This document shows positions 26,512 through 36,861 of a DNA stretch of 64,000 nt, one piece after another. The DNA comes from JAPYTK01 sp964401935 (GTDB lineage: Bacteria; Myxococcota_A; Polyangia; Polyangiales; Polyangiaceae). The position numbers and the translations under genes are program-made. The notes beneath the pieces were generated by a model that was not told the origin of the DNA, ran no database searches, and saw only the letters and a list, made by a program, of their open reading frames with translations. The stretch's first letter is position 1, and each line of letters begins with the position of its first letter. The stretch is taken from positions 1 to 64,000 of the forward strand of contig CAYOAL010000025.1 of NCBI GenBank assembly GCA_964401935.1, in the 5' to 3' direction.

Positions 26512-27962
26512 GCGCCGAGCAGACAACCTTCGTCTACCAGCTGATCTACCTGGTCTCGGCGGTCCTCTTCATCCTCGGGCTCAAGCGCATGACGCGGGTG
26601 CGCGCGGCGCGCTCGGGCAACTCGCTCGCGTCGGTCGCCATGTTCCTCGCGGTGGTGGGTGCGCTGCTCGAGTACGGTGTCGTCAAGCCCGACATCCACA
26701 GCTACACCTGGATCATCGCCGGGGCGGCGGTGGGAGGCCTCATCGGCGCGGTGGCGGCCAAGCGCGTCGAGATGACCGCGATGCCGGAGATGGTGGCGGT
26801 GTTCAACGGCTTCGGTGGCGGAGCGTCGTCGGCGGTGGCGGCTTCGGTTCTGTGGCGTCAGGTCGTGGAGCCGGGCGGTGCGGGCACGGTGGCGAGCTTG
26901 GTCGATGGCGGCAACGCGGCCGCCATCACCTTGTCGCTCTCGCTCCTCATCGGCGGTGTCACGTTGAGTGGCAGCATCGTGGCCTACCTCAAGCTCGCGG
27001 AGCGCATCAGCGGCGCGCCCATCTTGCTGCCCGGTCGCCACGTGGTGAACGCGGTGGTGGTGCTCGGCTGTCTGGGGCTCAGCGGCTACCTCGCGTTCGG
27101 GACGAGCGCCGCGTCCGAGCACGTGATGATGTGCGCGCTCCTCGCCGGCATGAGCCTCGTGCTCGGGGTGCTCCTCGTGATCCCCATCGGCGGCGCCGAT
27201 ATGCCGGTGGTCATCTCGCTGCTCAACAGCTATTCGGGCGTCGCCGCCGCGGCCACCGGCTTCGTGGTGAGCAACAACGTGCTCATCATCAGCGGCGCGA
27301 TGGTCGGTGCGGCAGGGCTCATCCTCACCCAGATCATGTGCGTGGCGATGAACCGCTCGCTGGCCAACGTGGTGTTCGGCGGGTTCGGGGCCGAGGAGGC
27401 GAGCTCGGGGGGCGGAGGCGAGTACGAGAACGTCACCTCGTGCGGCGTGGAGGAGGCGGCGATGATCCTCGACACCGCGTCTTCGGTGATCGTGGTGCCC
27501 GGCTATGGGCTCGCGGTGGCGCAGGCTCAGCACGCGGTGCGAGAGCTCGCGGATCTGCTCCACAAGCGGGGCTGCCAGGTGCGCTATGCCATCCACCCCG
27601 TGGCGGGGCGCATGCCCGGCCACATGAACGTGCTCCTCGCCGAGGCCGACATCCCCTACGAGGCCCTGGTGGAGATGGACGAGATCAACCCGGAGTTTGC
27701 TACCACCGACGTGGCCCTGGTGATCGGCGCGAACGACGTGGTCAACCCCGCCGCGCTCGACGACAAGACGAGCCCCATCTACGGGATGCCGATCCTCGAG
27801 GTGCATCACTCGGGCACGGTGTTCGTGATCAAGCGGAGCTTGGGCTCGGGCTTCGCGGGGGTGAAGAACGTGTTGTTCGAGCGCGACAACACGATGATGG
27901 TGTTCGGCGACGCGAAGAAGGTGCTCCAGGGGCTCGCGAGCGAGCTCAAGGAGAACGTCTGA
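26508..27962 (+). CDS. pntB: NAD(P) transhydrogenase beta subunit
   Basis: The 484-aa subunit has the membrane domain II (about residues 1-290, nine or so helices, including V-F-N-G-F-G-G-G-A-S-S near 100) and the NADP(H)-binding domain III (about 320-484). Domain III motifs are V-P-G-Y-G-L-A-V-A-Q-A-Q near 328, H-P-V-A-G-R-M-P-G-H-M-N-V-L-L-A-E near 365, and G-A-N-D-V-V-N-P-A near 410. The enzyme uses the proton gradient to reduce NADP+ with NADH, supplying NADPH. Next to acc genes this suits fatty-acid or polyketide synthesis. Length is typical. Confidence 0.96.
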   Translation: MSAEQTTFVYQLIYLVSAVLFILGLKRMTRVRAARSGNSLASVAMFLAVVGALLEYGVVKPDIHSYTWIIAGAAVGGLIGAVAAKRVEMTAMPEMVAVFNGFGGGASSAVAASVLWRQVVEPGGAGTVASLVDGGNAAAITLSLSLLIGGVTLSGSIVAYLKLAERISGAPILLPGRHVVNAVVVLGCLGLSGYLAFGTSAASEHVMMCALLAGMSLVLGVLLVIPIGGADMPVVISLLNSYSGVAAAATGFVVSNNVLIISGAMVGAAGLILTQIMCVAMNRSLANVVFGGFGAEEASSGGGGEYENVTSCGVEEAAMILDTASSVIVVPGYGLAVAQAQHAVRELADLLHKRGCQVRYAIHPVAGRMPGHMNVLLAEADIPYEALVEMDEINPEFATTDVALVIGANDVVNPAALDDKTSPIYGMPILEVHHSGTVFVIKRSLGSGFAGVKNVLFERDNTMMVFGDAKKVLQGLASELKENV

Positions 27963-28093
27963 GGCCCGTCTTCGCGGCACGCCGCCCGTCGATCGCTGCT
28001 TCCCTCCCGCCGTCGAGCCTCCGCCGGCGCGGCGGTTGCCCGCGCGCGAAACCTCGTCGCGTCGCCGCGGCACCCGACTAAGATGCGCGCGCC

Positions 28094-29161
28094 ATGACCG
28101 CCCCGCCCGAGCCGAGCCACCCCCTCGCTCGCCGCGTCGTCGCCGGTGACGTGCGCGCCCTCGCCCGCGCCTGTCGCCTCGTGGACGACGCCGTCGGCGA
28201 GTACCGCGTCATCCTCAAGCAGCTGTTCCCCCACACCGGTCGCGCCTTCACCGTCGGCATCACCGGCATGCCGGGGGCGGGCAAGAGCACCCTCACCGAC
28301 AAGCTCATCGCGGCGTTTCGCGCCGAGAACAAGCGGGTGGCGGTGATCGCGATCGATCCCACCAGCCCCTTCACGGGGGGGGCGATCCTCGGCGACCGGA
28401 TCCGCATGCAGCGCCACCACCTCGACACCGAGGTGTTCATCCGCTCCCTCGCCACGCGGGGCGCGCTCGGCGGTCTGTCCCGGTCTGCGGCCGACGTGAT
28501 CCGTGTGGCCGACGCCTGGAAGGCCGACGTCGTCCTCGTGGAGACGGTGGGGGTGGGGCAGGACGAGCTCGAGGTGACGCGCACCGTGGACAGCACGTTG
28601 GTGGTCATGGCGCCGGGGATGGGAGACGAGATCCAGGCCATCAAGGCTGGGATCCTCGAGTGCGCGGACGTCTTCGCGGTGAACAAGGCCGACCGCGAGG
28701 GGGCCGACATCACCGTGCGGGATCTCGAGCTGATGATCGCCCTCGGAGACGCTCAGCGGCGGCCGCCGGCGCCTCCTGCCGGTCACGGCCACGCTGGCCA
28801 TCATGGCCTCGGCGCGAGCGGTAAGTGCGGCGCGGTGATCGCGACCGCGGCCGGCGCGGTCGATGGCGTGTGGACGCCCCCGGTGATTCGATGCGTGGCC
28901 ACCCAGGCCACCGGCGTCGAGCAGCTCGTCGAGGCCCTCACCGCCCACCACGCGTGGCTCCTCGGCACCGAGGCGGGGCGAGAGCGACGGCTACGACGCC
29001 TGAGCGAGGCGATGCGCAACCAGCTGCGCAACACCTTGATCGAGCAAGCCGACCTCGAGATGGGAGACGCCATCGATGAGGCGGTAGCGCGCGTCGCCAC
29101 GAGGCAGATCGATCCCTACACCGCCGCCGAGGAGCTCGCGGCCCGCTTCAAGGCGCGCTGA
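28094..29161 (+). CDS. meaB: MeaB/ArgK-type G3E GTPase with His-rich insertion
   Basis: The 355-aa GTPase of the MeaB family protects and loads adenosylcobalamin on methylmalonyl-CoA mutase. Walker A G-M-P-G-A-G-K-S-T is near residue 57, the switch segment E-T-V-G-V-G-Q near 152 and the base-specificity motif N-K-A-D near 196. C-terminal dimerisation helices follow. Between about residues 225 and 250 there is an insertion with the sequence GHGHAGHHG and a nearby Cys. A His-rich stretch is familiar in the related nickel GTPases HypB and UreE/UreG systems but is not usual for MeaB. No mutase gene is present in the window. Confidence 0.93.
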   Translation: MTAPPEPSHPLARRVVAGDVRALARACRLVDDAVGEYRVILKQLFPHTGRAFTVGITGMPGAGKSTLTDKLIAAFRAENKRVAVIAIDPTSPFTGGAILGDRIRMQRHHLDTEVFIRSLATRGALGGLSRSAADVIRVADAWKADVVLVETVGVGQDELEVTRTVDSTLVVMAPGMGDEIQAIKAGILECADVFAVNKADREGADITVRDLELMIALGDAQRRPPAPPAGHGHAGHHGLGASGKCGAVIATAAGAVDGVWTPPVIRCVATQATGVEQLVEALTAHHAWLLGTEAGRERRLRRLSEAMRNQLRNTLIEQADLEMGDAIDEAVARVATRQIDPYTAAEELAARFKAR

Positions 29162-29326
29162 GTCCGACGCCCGCGCAGGCCGACCAGCGGGTCGTTGGTT
29201 ACAACGAGAGCGCTCCCGGAGCGAGCGCGATGGCCGGGCGAGAGGTTCGTGGAGCCCTCGGGCTCGCCGTCTTGGTGGCGCTCGGGGCGCCCGGTCGCCG
29301 CCGCGGGGGAGGGAGCCGCGGTGAGG

Positions 29327-29356
29327 TTGTCGGCGGCGCGGCGTCTCGGGTAGGGT
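29327..29356 (+). promoter_or_regulatory. Putative promoter of the spermidine-synthase-like gene
   Basis: TTGTCG (29327-29332), an 18-base spacer and TAGGGT (29351-29356). The -10-like hexamer ends nine bases before the GTG start at 29366, so the transcript would have almost no leader. No Shine-Dalgarno is present. Confidence 0.45.
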
Positions 29357-29365
29357 CCCGCCGCT

Positions 29366-31789
29366 GTGCTTGCCGAGACCGACGCTGCCCCCGAGCTCGA
29401 CGCGGCGGGGGCGACTCCGACCCGCACCGGATCGCGCACGCCGCACGCGCTCGTCGCCACGCTGTTCCTTTTGTCCGGGGCCACCGCGCTCCTCTACCAG
29501 GTGGCCTTCGGCAAGAAGCTCTCCACCATCTTTGGGGCGACCGCCTATGCGGTGAGCGCGGTGCTCGCCGCGTTCATGGGGGGGCTCGCGCTCGGCTCCC
29601 ATCTCGGAGGGCGCTACGGGGGGCGCGTGCGGCGGCCGCTGGTCGTCTACGGCGCCGCCGAGATCGTGGTCGCGGCGGTGTGCGCCCTGACCCCCGCCTT
29701 CTTCGACGCGGTGGCGAGCGCCTACCTCGCCGCGGTGGAGGCGCTCCCGAGCTCGCTCTACGCGGTGAGCGCCGCCCGCGCGGTGATCACCTCGGTGGTG
29801 GTGCTCGTGCCCACGGTGGCCATGGGGGTGACGCTGCCAATGCTCGCCAAGCAGGTGGCTGGCCCCGGGGAGGAGGGCGCTCGTCAGCGCCTCGCGACCC
29901 TCTACGCCATCAACACCGCGGGGGGAGCGGCCGGCGCGGTGTTGAGCGCCTACCTCGTGTTGCCCGCGCTCGGCGTGTACTCGACCATGCGAGCGGCGGC
30001 GGTGGTCAACCTGCTCATCGGGGTGATCGCGATCGTCGAGGGGCGCCGTGGCGCCGAGCTCGCGCCCGTCGGCGACGCGACCCCAGGGCGCGAGGCGGCG
30101 AGCCATCGGCTCGGTCTCTACGGCGTGCTCGCGGCGGCCTCGGGCGTGCTCGTGTTCGCGGCGGAGGTGGTCGACACGCACCTGTTGGCCCTCCTCATCG
30201 GCAACAGCGCCTACGCGTTCGGGTTGATGCTGGCCGTGTTTCTGTCGTGCCTGAGCGTGGGCGCGAGCCTCGCCCGGCCGCTCGACCGCCGCTTTGGCGA
30301 GCGCGCGCTGCCCCTCGCGCTCATCGGCACCGGACTCGCGCTGCTCGTCACGCTGCCGGTGTGGGGCAAGATCCCGCTCATCTTCTTGGCGGTGGGGGAG
30401 GGCCTCACCTCGTGGCATCTGCGCGAGGCGGTGCGGGCTGGCGCCGCGCTCCTGGTGTTGGTGCTGCCGACCACCGGCATGGGCCTGACGTTTCCACTGT
30501 TGCTCCGCCGCGTCGCGACCCGCGCCGACGTGGCCCAACAAGTGGGGCGGCTCACCGCGATCAACACGCTCGGCTCGATCGTCGGTTCGCTGCTCGCGGG
30601 CTACTTCGTGCTGCCGGCGCTGGGCTCGGAGAGGATGCTGAAGGCGGTGGCGCTCGCCTTCGTGATCGCCGGCGCAGCGGCCGCGTGTTGGGAGCCGAAG
30701 CGCCGCTCGTGGCGCCGACCGGCCGACGCGATCTTGGCGCTCGCCGCCGTGGCGCTCGTCGGCGCGGCGGTGGTGCCGGCGTGGGACATGAAGGTGATGA
30801 CGAACGGCGCCAACGTCTACTTCTCACAGCGCGAGCCGGTCGACGAGCTGGTGTACGTGGCCGAGGACGTGCACGGGGGGTTCACCAGCGTGGCGCGGCG
30901 AGGGCCGGTGCTCACGCTCTACACCAACGGCAAGTTTCAGGGCGACAACAGCTACGAGATCGTGGCCCAGCGGAGCTTCGCTCATTTCCCCGGGCTGTTC
31001 CTCGAGGGGTACGAGCGCGCGCTCGTGATCGGGCTCGGCACGGGCACCACCCTCGGCTCGGTGCTCGCGTATCCCTTCGCGGCGGTGGACGTGGCCGAGA
31101 TCTCACCGTCCATCGCCCACGCCGCCCGCACCTACTTTCGCGACGTGAATCGCGGCGGCCTCGAGGACCCACGCGTTTCCCTCGAGCTCGACGACGGTCG
31201 GAACCTCCTTTACACCACGCCGCGCCGCTACGACCTCATCACCATCGAGGTCTCCAGCGTCTGGTTCGCGGGCGCTGCGAACATCTACAGCGCCGAGTTT
31301 TACGAGCTGGTGAAGAACCGGCTCGTCCCGAGCGGCGTGCTCCAACAGTGGGTGCAGCTGCACCACATCGAGCCGCGGGAGCTCGCCTCTACCCTCTTCA
31401 CCATCCGCAGCGCGTTCGAGCACGTCGCGTTGTTCATCAACGGCGGGCAGGGCATCGTGGTCTGCTCCAACCGGCCGCTGGTGGCCTCCGCGCGCCGCTT
31501 GCGCGCGCTCGACGGCGAGCCCGAGATTCGGGAGACGCTCGCGGTGAACGGCACCCTCGAGGACCTCCTCGGGAAGCTGGAGCTGTCGGGACCGGAGCTC
31601 GATCGCTTCATCGCCGACGCGAGCGCACCTCACGGGGGGCCCGTCCTCTCGACGGATCAGAACCTATACCTGGAGTACGCCACGCCGAAAGGGAACGTGC
31701 TCAACTACGATCGGTCGATCTTGGCGATGTTCGAGCTGCTCCGGCGCTATCGCGACGAGTCGGCCCTGACGCGGCACCTCGGCCCTTGA
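29366..31789 (+). CDS. Membrane-fused spermidine synthase-like protein
   Basis: The 807-aa protein has about 12 to 14 transmembrane helices in its first 470 residues, arranged in two halves like an MFS-type core. A soluble C-terminal aminopropyltransferase-like Rossmann domain follows from about 490. That domain has the nucleotide loop GLGTGTTLGS near residue 555, an acidic strand end (A-E-I-S-P) and a D-D-G-R-N-L-L segment near 610. Where soluble spermidine synthases have the catalytic Asp, this reads I-E-V-S-S-V-W-F-A-G. This is the common variant in membrane-fused members, so polyamine synthesis is not assured. The start is GTG. The gene stands alone after meaB. Confidence 0.88.
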   Translation: MLAETDAAPELDAAGATPTRTGSRTPHALVATLFLLSGATALLYQVAFGKKLSTIFGATAYAVSAVLAAFMGGLALGSHLGGRYGGRVRRPLVVYGAAEIVVAAVCALTPAFFDAVASAYLAAVEALPSSLYAVSAARAVITSVVVLVPTVAMGVTLPMLAKQVAGPGEEGARQRLATLYAINTAGGAAGAVLSAYLVLPALGVYSTMRAAAVVNLLIGVIAIVEGRRGAELAPVGDATPGREAASHRLGLYGVLAAASGVLVFAAEVVDTHLLALLIGNSAYAFGLMLAVFLSCLSVGASLARPLDRRFGERALPLALIGTGLALLVTLPVWGKIPLIFLAVGEGLTSWHLREAVRAGAALLVLVLPTTGMGLTFPLLLRRVATRADVAQQVGRLTAINTLGSIVGSLLAGYFVLPALGSERMLKAVALAFVIAGAAAACWEPKRRSWRRPADAILALAAVALVGAAVVPAWDMKVMTNGANVYFSQREPVDELVYVAEDVHGGFTSVARRGPVLTLYTNGKFQGDNSYEIVAQRSFAHFPGLFLEGYERALVIGLGTGTTLGSVLAYPFAAVDVAEISPSIAHAARTYFRDVNRGGLEDPRVSLELDDGRNLLYTTPRRYDLITIEVSSVWFAGAANIYSAEFYELVKNRLVPSGVLQQWVQLHHIEPRELASTLFTIRSAFEHVALFINGGQGIVVCSNRPLVASARRLRALDGEPEIRETLAVNGTLEDLLGKLELSGPELDRFIADASAPHGGPVLSTDQNLYLEYATPKGNVLNYDRSILAMFELLRRYRDESALTRHLGP

Positions 31790-31861
31790 GCCCACCGTCG
31801 CCCGTCGCGGGCAGCGGGCGGCGCCGACGTGGCGCGTGCCGTTGAGGCCGCGCTCGGCGCG

Positions 31862-32020
31862 TCAGGCGCTCAACGGCGGGATCCGCCGCCGGTCGCGGGG
31901 GATGGCCCAGAGCTTGTGGAGGTGAGCGATCCACGACAGATCCGCGGCGGCCTCGACCGCGCGCACTCCGCTCGGGCGCTTGACGTTCTTCTTGACGATG
32001 ATGATTTCCTTGGCGCTCAT
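31862..32020 (-). CDS. Small basic hypothetical protein
   Basis: A 52-codon ORF reads MSAKEIIIVKKNVKRPSGV and ends with an Arg-rich, Pro-Pro-Leu-Ser-Ala tail. An AAGGA Shine-Dalgarno lies about eight bases upstream of the ATG at 32020, and nearly every third position is G or C, so it is probably translated. It carries two Trp in a central amphipathic helix (about residues 20-40). No family recognised. It converges on the spermidine-synthase-like gene and diverges from yicC. Options include a small regulatory or RiPP-like peptide, without evidence for either. Confidence 0.55.
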   Translation of the reverse strand: MSAKEIIIVKKNVKRPSGVRAVEAAADLSWIAHLHKLWAIPRDRRRIPPLSA

Positions 32021-32304
32021 GTTCGGGTCCTTCGTGGGGGGCGTGGTGGCTGCATCGTCGGTGGTGCGGGAGCGACGAGCAGTGGGGATGCAACCCGTAG
32101 TCCATCGTGCCGGCGACCACGGATCCATGGCTTGAGCCCTCGATCGGCCCGTTGGCCTGATGCGATTTCTAGCCAGCCGTCGCCGCCAAGGTGGATCGCG
32201 GATGGGCCAAGGGTGGCGGTGAGGAGCCCGCCGCCGAGCCTCGCGCGCGCGTCGTGCGCCGCCGCGCTTCCCGCCCATGAGGGTGGGGTGCTACAAGCGC
32301 CCAC

Positions 32305-33171
32305 ATGCGAAGCATGACCGGCTACGGGGTCGCGACGCTGCCCTGTGGCGATGGCACCCTCACCGCCGAGATCCGAGCGGTCAACCATCGGTACCTCGAG
32401 GTGCGCACGAACGTGTCGCCAGAGCTCGGCCCCTACGCTCACGAGGCCGAACAGGCGCTGCGGGGGGCGGTGCAGCGAGGGCGCTACGACCTGTGCCTGC
32501 GGACGACGGGGGCGGTGCCGCTCGCGCTCGAGCTCGACGTCGAGGCGGCGCGCCAGACCTTCACCGCGCTCCGCGCGCTCGCCGCCGAGCTCGAGAGCGG
32601 CCCGGTGTCGCTCACGGATGCGCTCGCGGTGTTGCCTCAGCCTTTGCGCGCGCCGGGGCGCGACGCCACGGTACAAACGCGGGTGGTGGAGGTGGTGCTC
32701 GCCGCGGTGCAGGGGCTCGACGCGATGCGGGACCGCGAGGGAGCGACGCTCGCCGCCGAGCTCGCGGCCTCCCTCTCCGCCCTGCGCCGCAACCGCGACG
32801 AGGCGGCGAGCCGCAGTCGGGGGGCGGTGCTCGATCGGCAGGCGCGCCTGCGCGAGCGCGTCCAGCAGCTGCTCGCCGCTGCGGAGGTGGTGGCGGAGCC
32901 GGGGAGGCTCGAGACGGAGCTCGCCCTCCTCGCCGATCGGTCCGACGTGAGCGAGGAGCTGGTTCGGATCGAGAGCCACGTGGCGCAGCTCGAGGCGCTC
33001 CTCGTCGCCTCGGGATCGATCGGGCGCAAGCTCGATTTCCTCCTCCAGGAGCTGCACCGCGAGGTGAACACGCTCTCGGCGAAAGTGCAGGACGCGGTGA
33101 CCACCCACGTGGCGGTGGCGATGAAGTCGGAGATCGAGCGGATGCGGCAACAGGCCGCCAACGTGCTGTGA
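32305..33171 (+). CDS. yicC: YicC/YloC family endoribonuclease
   Basis: The 288-aa protein matches the YicC family along its length. The hallmark N-terminus is MRSMTGYGVA, followed by the E-I-R-A-V-N-H-R-Y-L-E-V motif at about residues 25-36. The C-terminal DUF1732 part has the family signature L-D-F-L-L-Q-E-L-H-R-E-V-N-T-L-S-A-K near 245. E. coli YicC is an RNase acting on small RNAs. A TACAAG hexamer ends seven bases before the ATG and no Shine-Dalgarno is visible. In many bacteria gmk follows yicC; here a convergent kinase gene follows instead. Confidence 0.93.
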   Translation: MRSMTGYGVATLPCGDGTLTAEIRAVNHRYLEVRTNVSPELGPYAHEAEQALRGAVQRGRYDLCLRTTGAVPLALELDVEAARQTFTALRALAAELESGPVSLTDALAVLPQPLRAPGRDATVQTRVVEVVLAAVQGLDAMRDREGATLAAELAASLSALRRNRDEAASRSRGAVLDRQARLRERVQQLLAAAEVVAEPGRLETELALLADRSDVSEELVRIESHVAQLEALLVASGSIGRKLDFLLQELHREVNTLSAKVQDAVTTHVAVAMKSEIERMRQQAANVL

Positions 33172-33180
33172 GCGCGGTCG

Positions 33181-34407
33181 TCAGGTCGTGTCGCTGGCGA
33201 AGAACTCCACGTAGCGGGCGATCTCCTGTGCTGCCACGTCGCTCAGATCCGTGAACTCGATACCGGTCGCGCCCTCGCCGTCATGGGCGCTGCGGTGCCA
33301 GCGGGCGGCGGCCTTGGCCCGGATGATGTTGCCGCTGATGGGGAGGGCGAAGCGGGCGACGATGGCCTCATCGTCGTTGAGCAGGCGTGGCCCGTAGAGC
33401 AGCATCCCGCCGGCGCTGATGTCTTCGCTGGTGCAGTCGATCGTGTTGCCGTCGCCGCGCACGAGGCGCACCGGGGTGAGATAGGCGGCGCGCGTGAAGC
33501 GTCGCCGCGAGGCACCGGTGGCCACGGTGGACGGGGGCACGAGCGACTGCGGTGGCGACGACGGCGGGGCGTGGAGCGCCGTCTCGAGCGCGGCGAGCAG
33601 CTGATCCATGTCTTTGAAGCGCGCGGTGATGTTGGGCTCGATCGCGCGCATCACCGCCTGGTCGAGGCGTCGCGGCACGCCCGCTGCGAGGGTGCTTGGC
33701 GGCGGCACCGGCCCCGCGAAGCTCCCGTCCGGGGGGTAGGGCAGCGCACCGGTGAGGCACTGGTAGAGCACCACCCCCACCGCGAACACGTCGGTGCGCG
33801 GGTCGACCGCCCCGCCGTGCTGCTGCTCCGGGGCGAGGTAGGCGTGGTAGGCCCGGTCGTCGGCCTCCCCCCCGCGGAGGAGCGACTTGTTGGCGGCGTC
33901 GAAGTCGACGAGCTTGAGCGGGGCGCCGCGCGTCTCCGGCACGCGATCGGCGCGCTCGAGCGGGAGCAAGAGGTTGGCTGGCCGCACGTCTTGATGAACG
34001 AGGCCCACGTTGTGGCAGGCGCGGAGGGCGGCGGCGAGGGCTTGCGCGGCGAGGACCGCGAGCGGTACCTCCAGCGAGCCACGCGCGGCGAGCAGGCCGG
34101 CGAGGCTACGCCCGTTGATCATCTCCATCACGATGAAGGGCTGCTCGATGTCGGGGATGGAGCAGGGGATGGTGCCGGCGTCGAGGACCTCGGGGATGGC
34201 CACGTGGCGGATCTCGGACAAGAGCTTGGCCTCGCCGAGGAGCGACTCACGCTCGAGCTCGCGCGGCACCAGCTCGAGCTCGAGCAGCTTCAGCGCCACC
34301 ATGCGATGGGTGTAGAGGTGCTGGGCCTGGAACACCGTGCAGCGGCGGCCGTGGTGGATCTCTCGGAGCAGCACGTAGCGGTTGTCGATGATGCGTGGTT
34401 CTTCCAT
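33181..34407 (-). CDS. Ser/Thr protein kinase fused to a PilZ domain
   Basis: The 408-aa protein has a eukaryotic-like kinase domain (about residues 8-275) and a C-terminal PilZ domain (about 300-405). The Lys of V-A-L-K (about 39), the catalytic loop H-Q-D-V-R-P-A-N-L-L (about 140) and A-P-E (about 190) are present. The metal motif is D-F-D instead of DFG, and the catalytic loop has Gln for Arg. The PilZ part has both c-di-GMP motifs, R-R-F-T-R (RxxxR) and D-I-S-A-G-G (D/NxSxxG). It may therefore couple c-di-GMP to phosphorylation. The ATG at 34407 has AAGGTG at good spacing; a GTG three codons upstream is the alternative. Confidence 0.9.
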   Translation of the reverse strand: MEEPRIIDNRYVLLREIHHGRRCTVFQAQHLYTHRMVALKLLELELVPRELERESLLGEAKLLSEIRHVAIPEVLDAGTIPCSIPDIEQPFIVMEMINGRSLAGLLAARGSLEVPLAVLAAQALAAALRACHNVGLVHQDVRPANLLLPLERADRVPETRGAPLKLVDFDAANKSLLRGGEADDRAYHAYLAPEQQHGGAVDPRTDVFAVGVVLYQCLTGALPYPPDGSFAGPVPPPSTLAAGVPRRLDQAVMRAIEPNITARFKDMDQLLAALETALHAPPSSPPQSLVPPSTVATGASRRRFTRAAYLTPVRLVRGDGNTIDCTSEDISAGGMLLYGPRLLNDDEAIVARFALPISGNIIRAKAAARWHRSAHDGEGATGIEFTDLSDVAAQEIARYVEFFASDTT

Positions 34408-34511
34408 GGGGAGCACCTTGGCGTGGGGCGCGCGCCACGAGGCGAGCGGTCAGGATCGGTCTGGGGGCGCGGGGCCGCAACAGCGAACGACGGTCGCCGC
34501 CGTGGTGGCGG

Positions 34512-36090
34512 TCAGCGCGCAAAAGCGGGCACCAGCCACCGCTCCAGGCGACCGAGGGCGCCGTCGACGATGATGGCGAGGGCGGCGGCAGGCGCCGCTC
34601 CCGACAGCACGAGGTAGACGTCGTCGAGGGAGAGGCCGGTGACGATCGCTTCGCCGAGGCCGCCGGCGCCGATGAACGCGGCGAGGGTGGCGACGCCGAC
34701 GGTGATCACGGTCGCGGTGCGAATGCCGGCCATCACGGTGCGGGCCGCCAACGGGAGCTCGACGCGGAAGAGCACCTGGCGCGGGGTGAGGCCCATCGCG
34801 TGAGCGGCCTCGACGAGCTCCGGATCCACCTCGCGGATCCCGGTGTAGGCGTTGCGCACGATGGGCAGGAGCGCATAGAGGAACAGGGCGACCACCGCCG
34901 AGCGCGTGCCGAGGCCGAGGCCAGGGATGGGGATCATGAACGCGAGAAGGGCGAGGCCGGGGATGGTCTGGATCACGCCGGCGGCCCCGAGGACGGCGGG
35001 GGCGGCGCGGCGGTAGCGGGTGAGGGCGACGCCGAGGGGGAGCCCGAGCAGCGTCGCGAGGAGCACGCCGAGGCCGGTGAGGGTGAGGTGCTCGAGCACG
35101 CGGGAGAGCACCGTGCGCCGGTTCTGCCACAGGTAGCCGAGGAAGCTCCCCGAGCGCTCGGGCGCGATCGGCGCCTCGGACGGGGCGAGCAGGCGCTCCG
35201 CGACGAGCCAATCGTGGGCCACCGCTGCGAACGCGCCGCCGCGCGCCTCGGCGTCGTGGTTGAGCTTGCGCATCGTCGCCTCGTCGATGCGAAACGCGAG
35301 CTCCTCGAGCACGGGGCGGAGCGAGGGGTGGCGCTCGAGCACGTCCATCCGCGCGATGGGGGCAGCGTCGTAGGGCGGGAAGACGTCGCGGTCGTCCTCG
35401 AGCACCCGCACGTCGTAGTCGAGGAGCTTGCCGTCGGTGGTGTAGGCGTCGACCAGATCGATCGTGCCGGTCTGGATCCCTTTGTACGCGAGACCATGCT
35501 CCATGCCGCGCACCTCGGCGAGGTCGAGCCCGTAGGCGGCGGCGAGGCGGGGGAAGCCGTCGCCACGCTCGAGGAACTCGTGGCTGAGCCCGGCGCGGAG
35601 CTGTCGCTGGTGGGGCAAGAGGTCGGAGATACGCGTCACCCCCAAGGCGCGGGCCTTGTCCTCGTGCATCGCGAGCGCGTAGCTGTTGCTGAAGCCAAAT
35701 GGGGAGAGCCAGGTGGCGCGGTGCCGCTCCTCGAAGGCGCGGCGCACCTCCAGGTAGGTGCGGAGCGACGAGCCTGGCTCGCTCCGGCCGAGCATCACCG
35801 TGTAGCCGGTGCCCGTGTACTCGGGGTAGAGGTCGATGGCCCCGCTCTCCAGCGCGGAGAACACGATCTTGGTGCCCCCGAGGCCCTCGCGGTGCTCCAC
35901 CTCGAGGTCGGTCCGAGCCTCGATGAGCTGCACCATGATCTCGGCGAGCACGCGGCTCTCGGTGAACGCCTTGCTCCCGACCACCACCGGCTCGGCGCCG
36001 GCGGAGCCACCGAGGAGCCACGCGAAGAGCAAGAGACCCAGCCCGAGCCCGAGGGGGGGCACCGCTCGTCGGCGAAAACCACGGACGCGC

Positions 36091-36098
<8 letters not shown>
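34512..36098 (-). CDS. Glycine betaine/choline-type ABC transporter, fused binding protein and permease
   Basis: The 528-aa protein starts with a signal-like membrane segment and an OpuCC/ProX-type substrate-binding domain (about residues 35-300). That domain has the hallmark V-V-V-G-S-K-A-F-T-E-S near 38 and D-L-Y-P-E-Y-T-G-T-G near 90. A permease domain follows (about 320-525, five to six helices), with the EAA-like loop E-A-A-H-A-M-G-L-T-P. In most fused members the permease comes first; here the binding domain is N-terminal. Trp and Tyr residues for quaternary-amine binding cannot be assigned without alignment. It overlaps the ATPase gene upstream by eight bases. Role: osmolyte uptake or export at the inner membrane. 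Confidence 0.9.
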
Positions 36099-36843
<745 letters not shown>

Positions 36844-36861
36844 GGCGGTCTCGTCGCCCCC

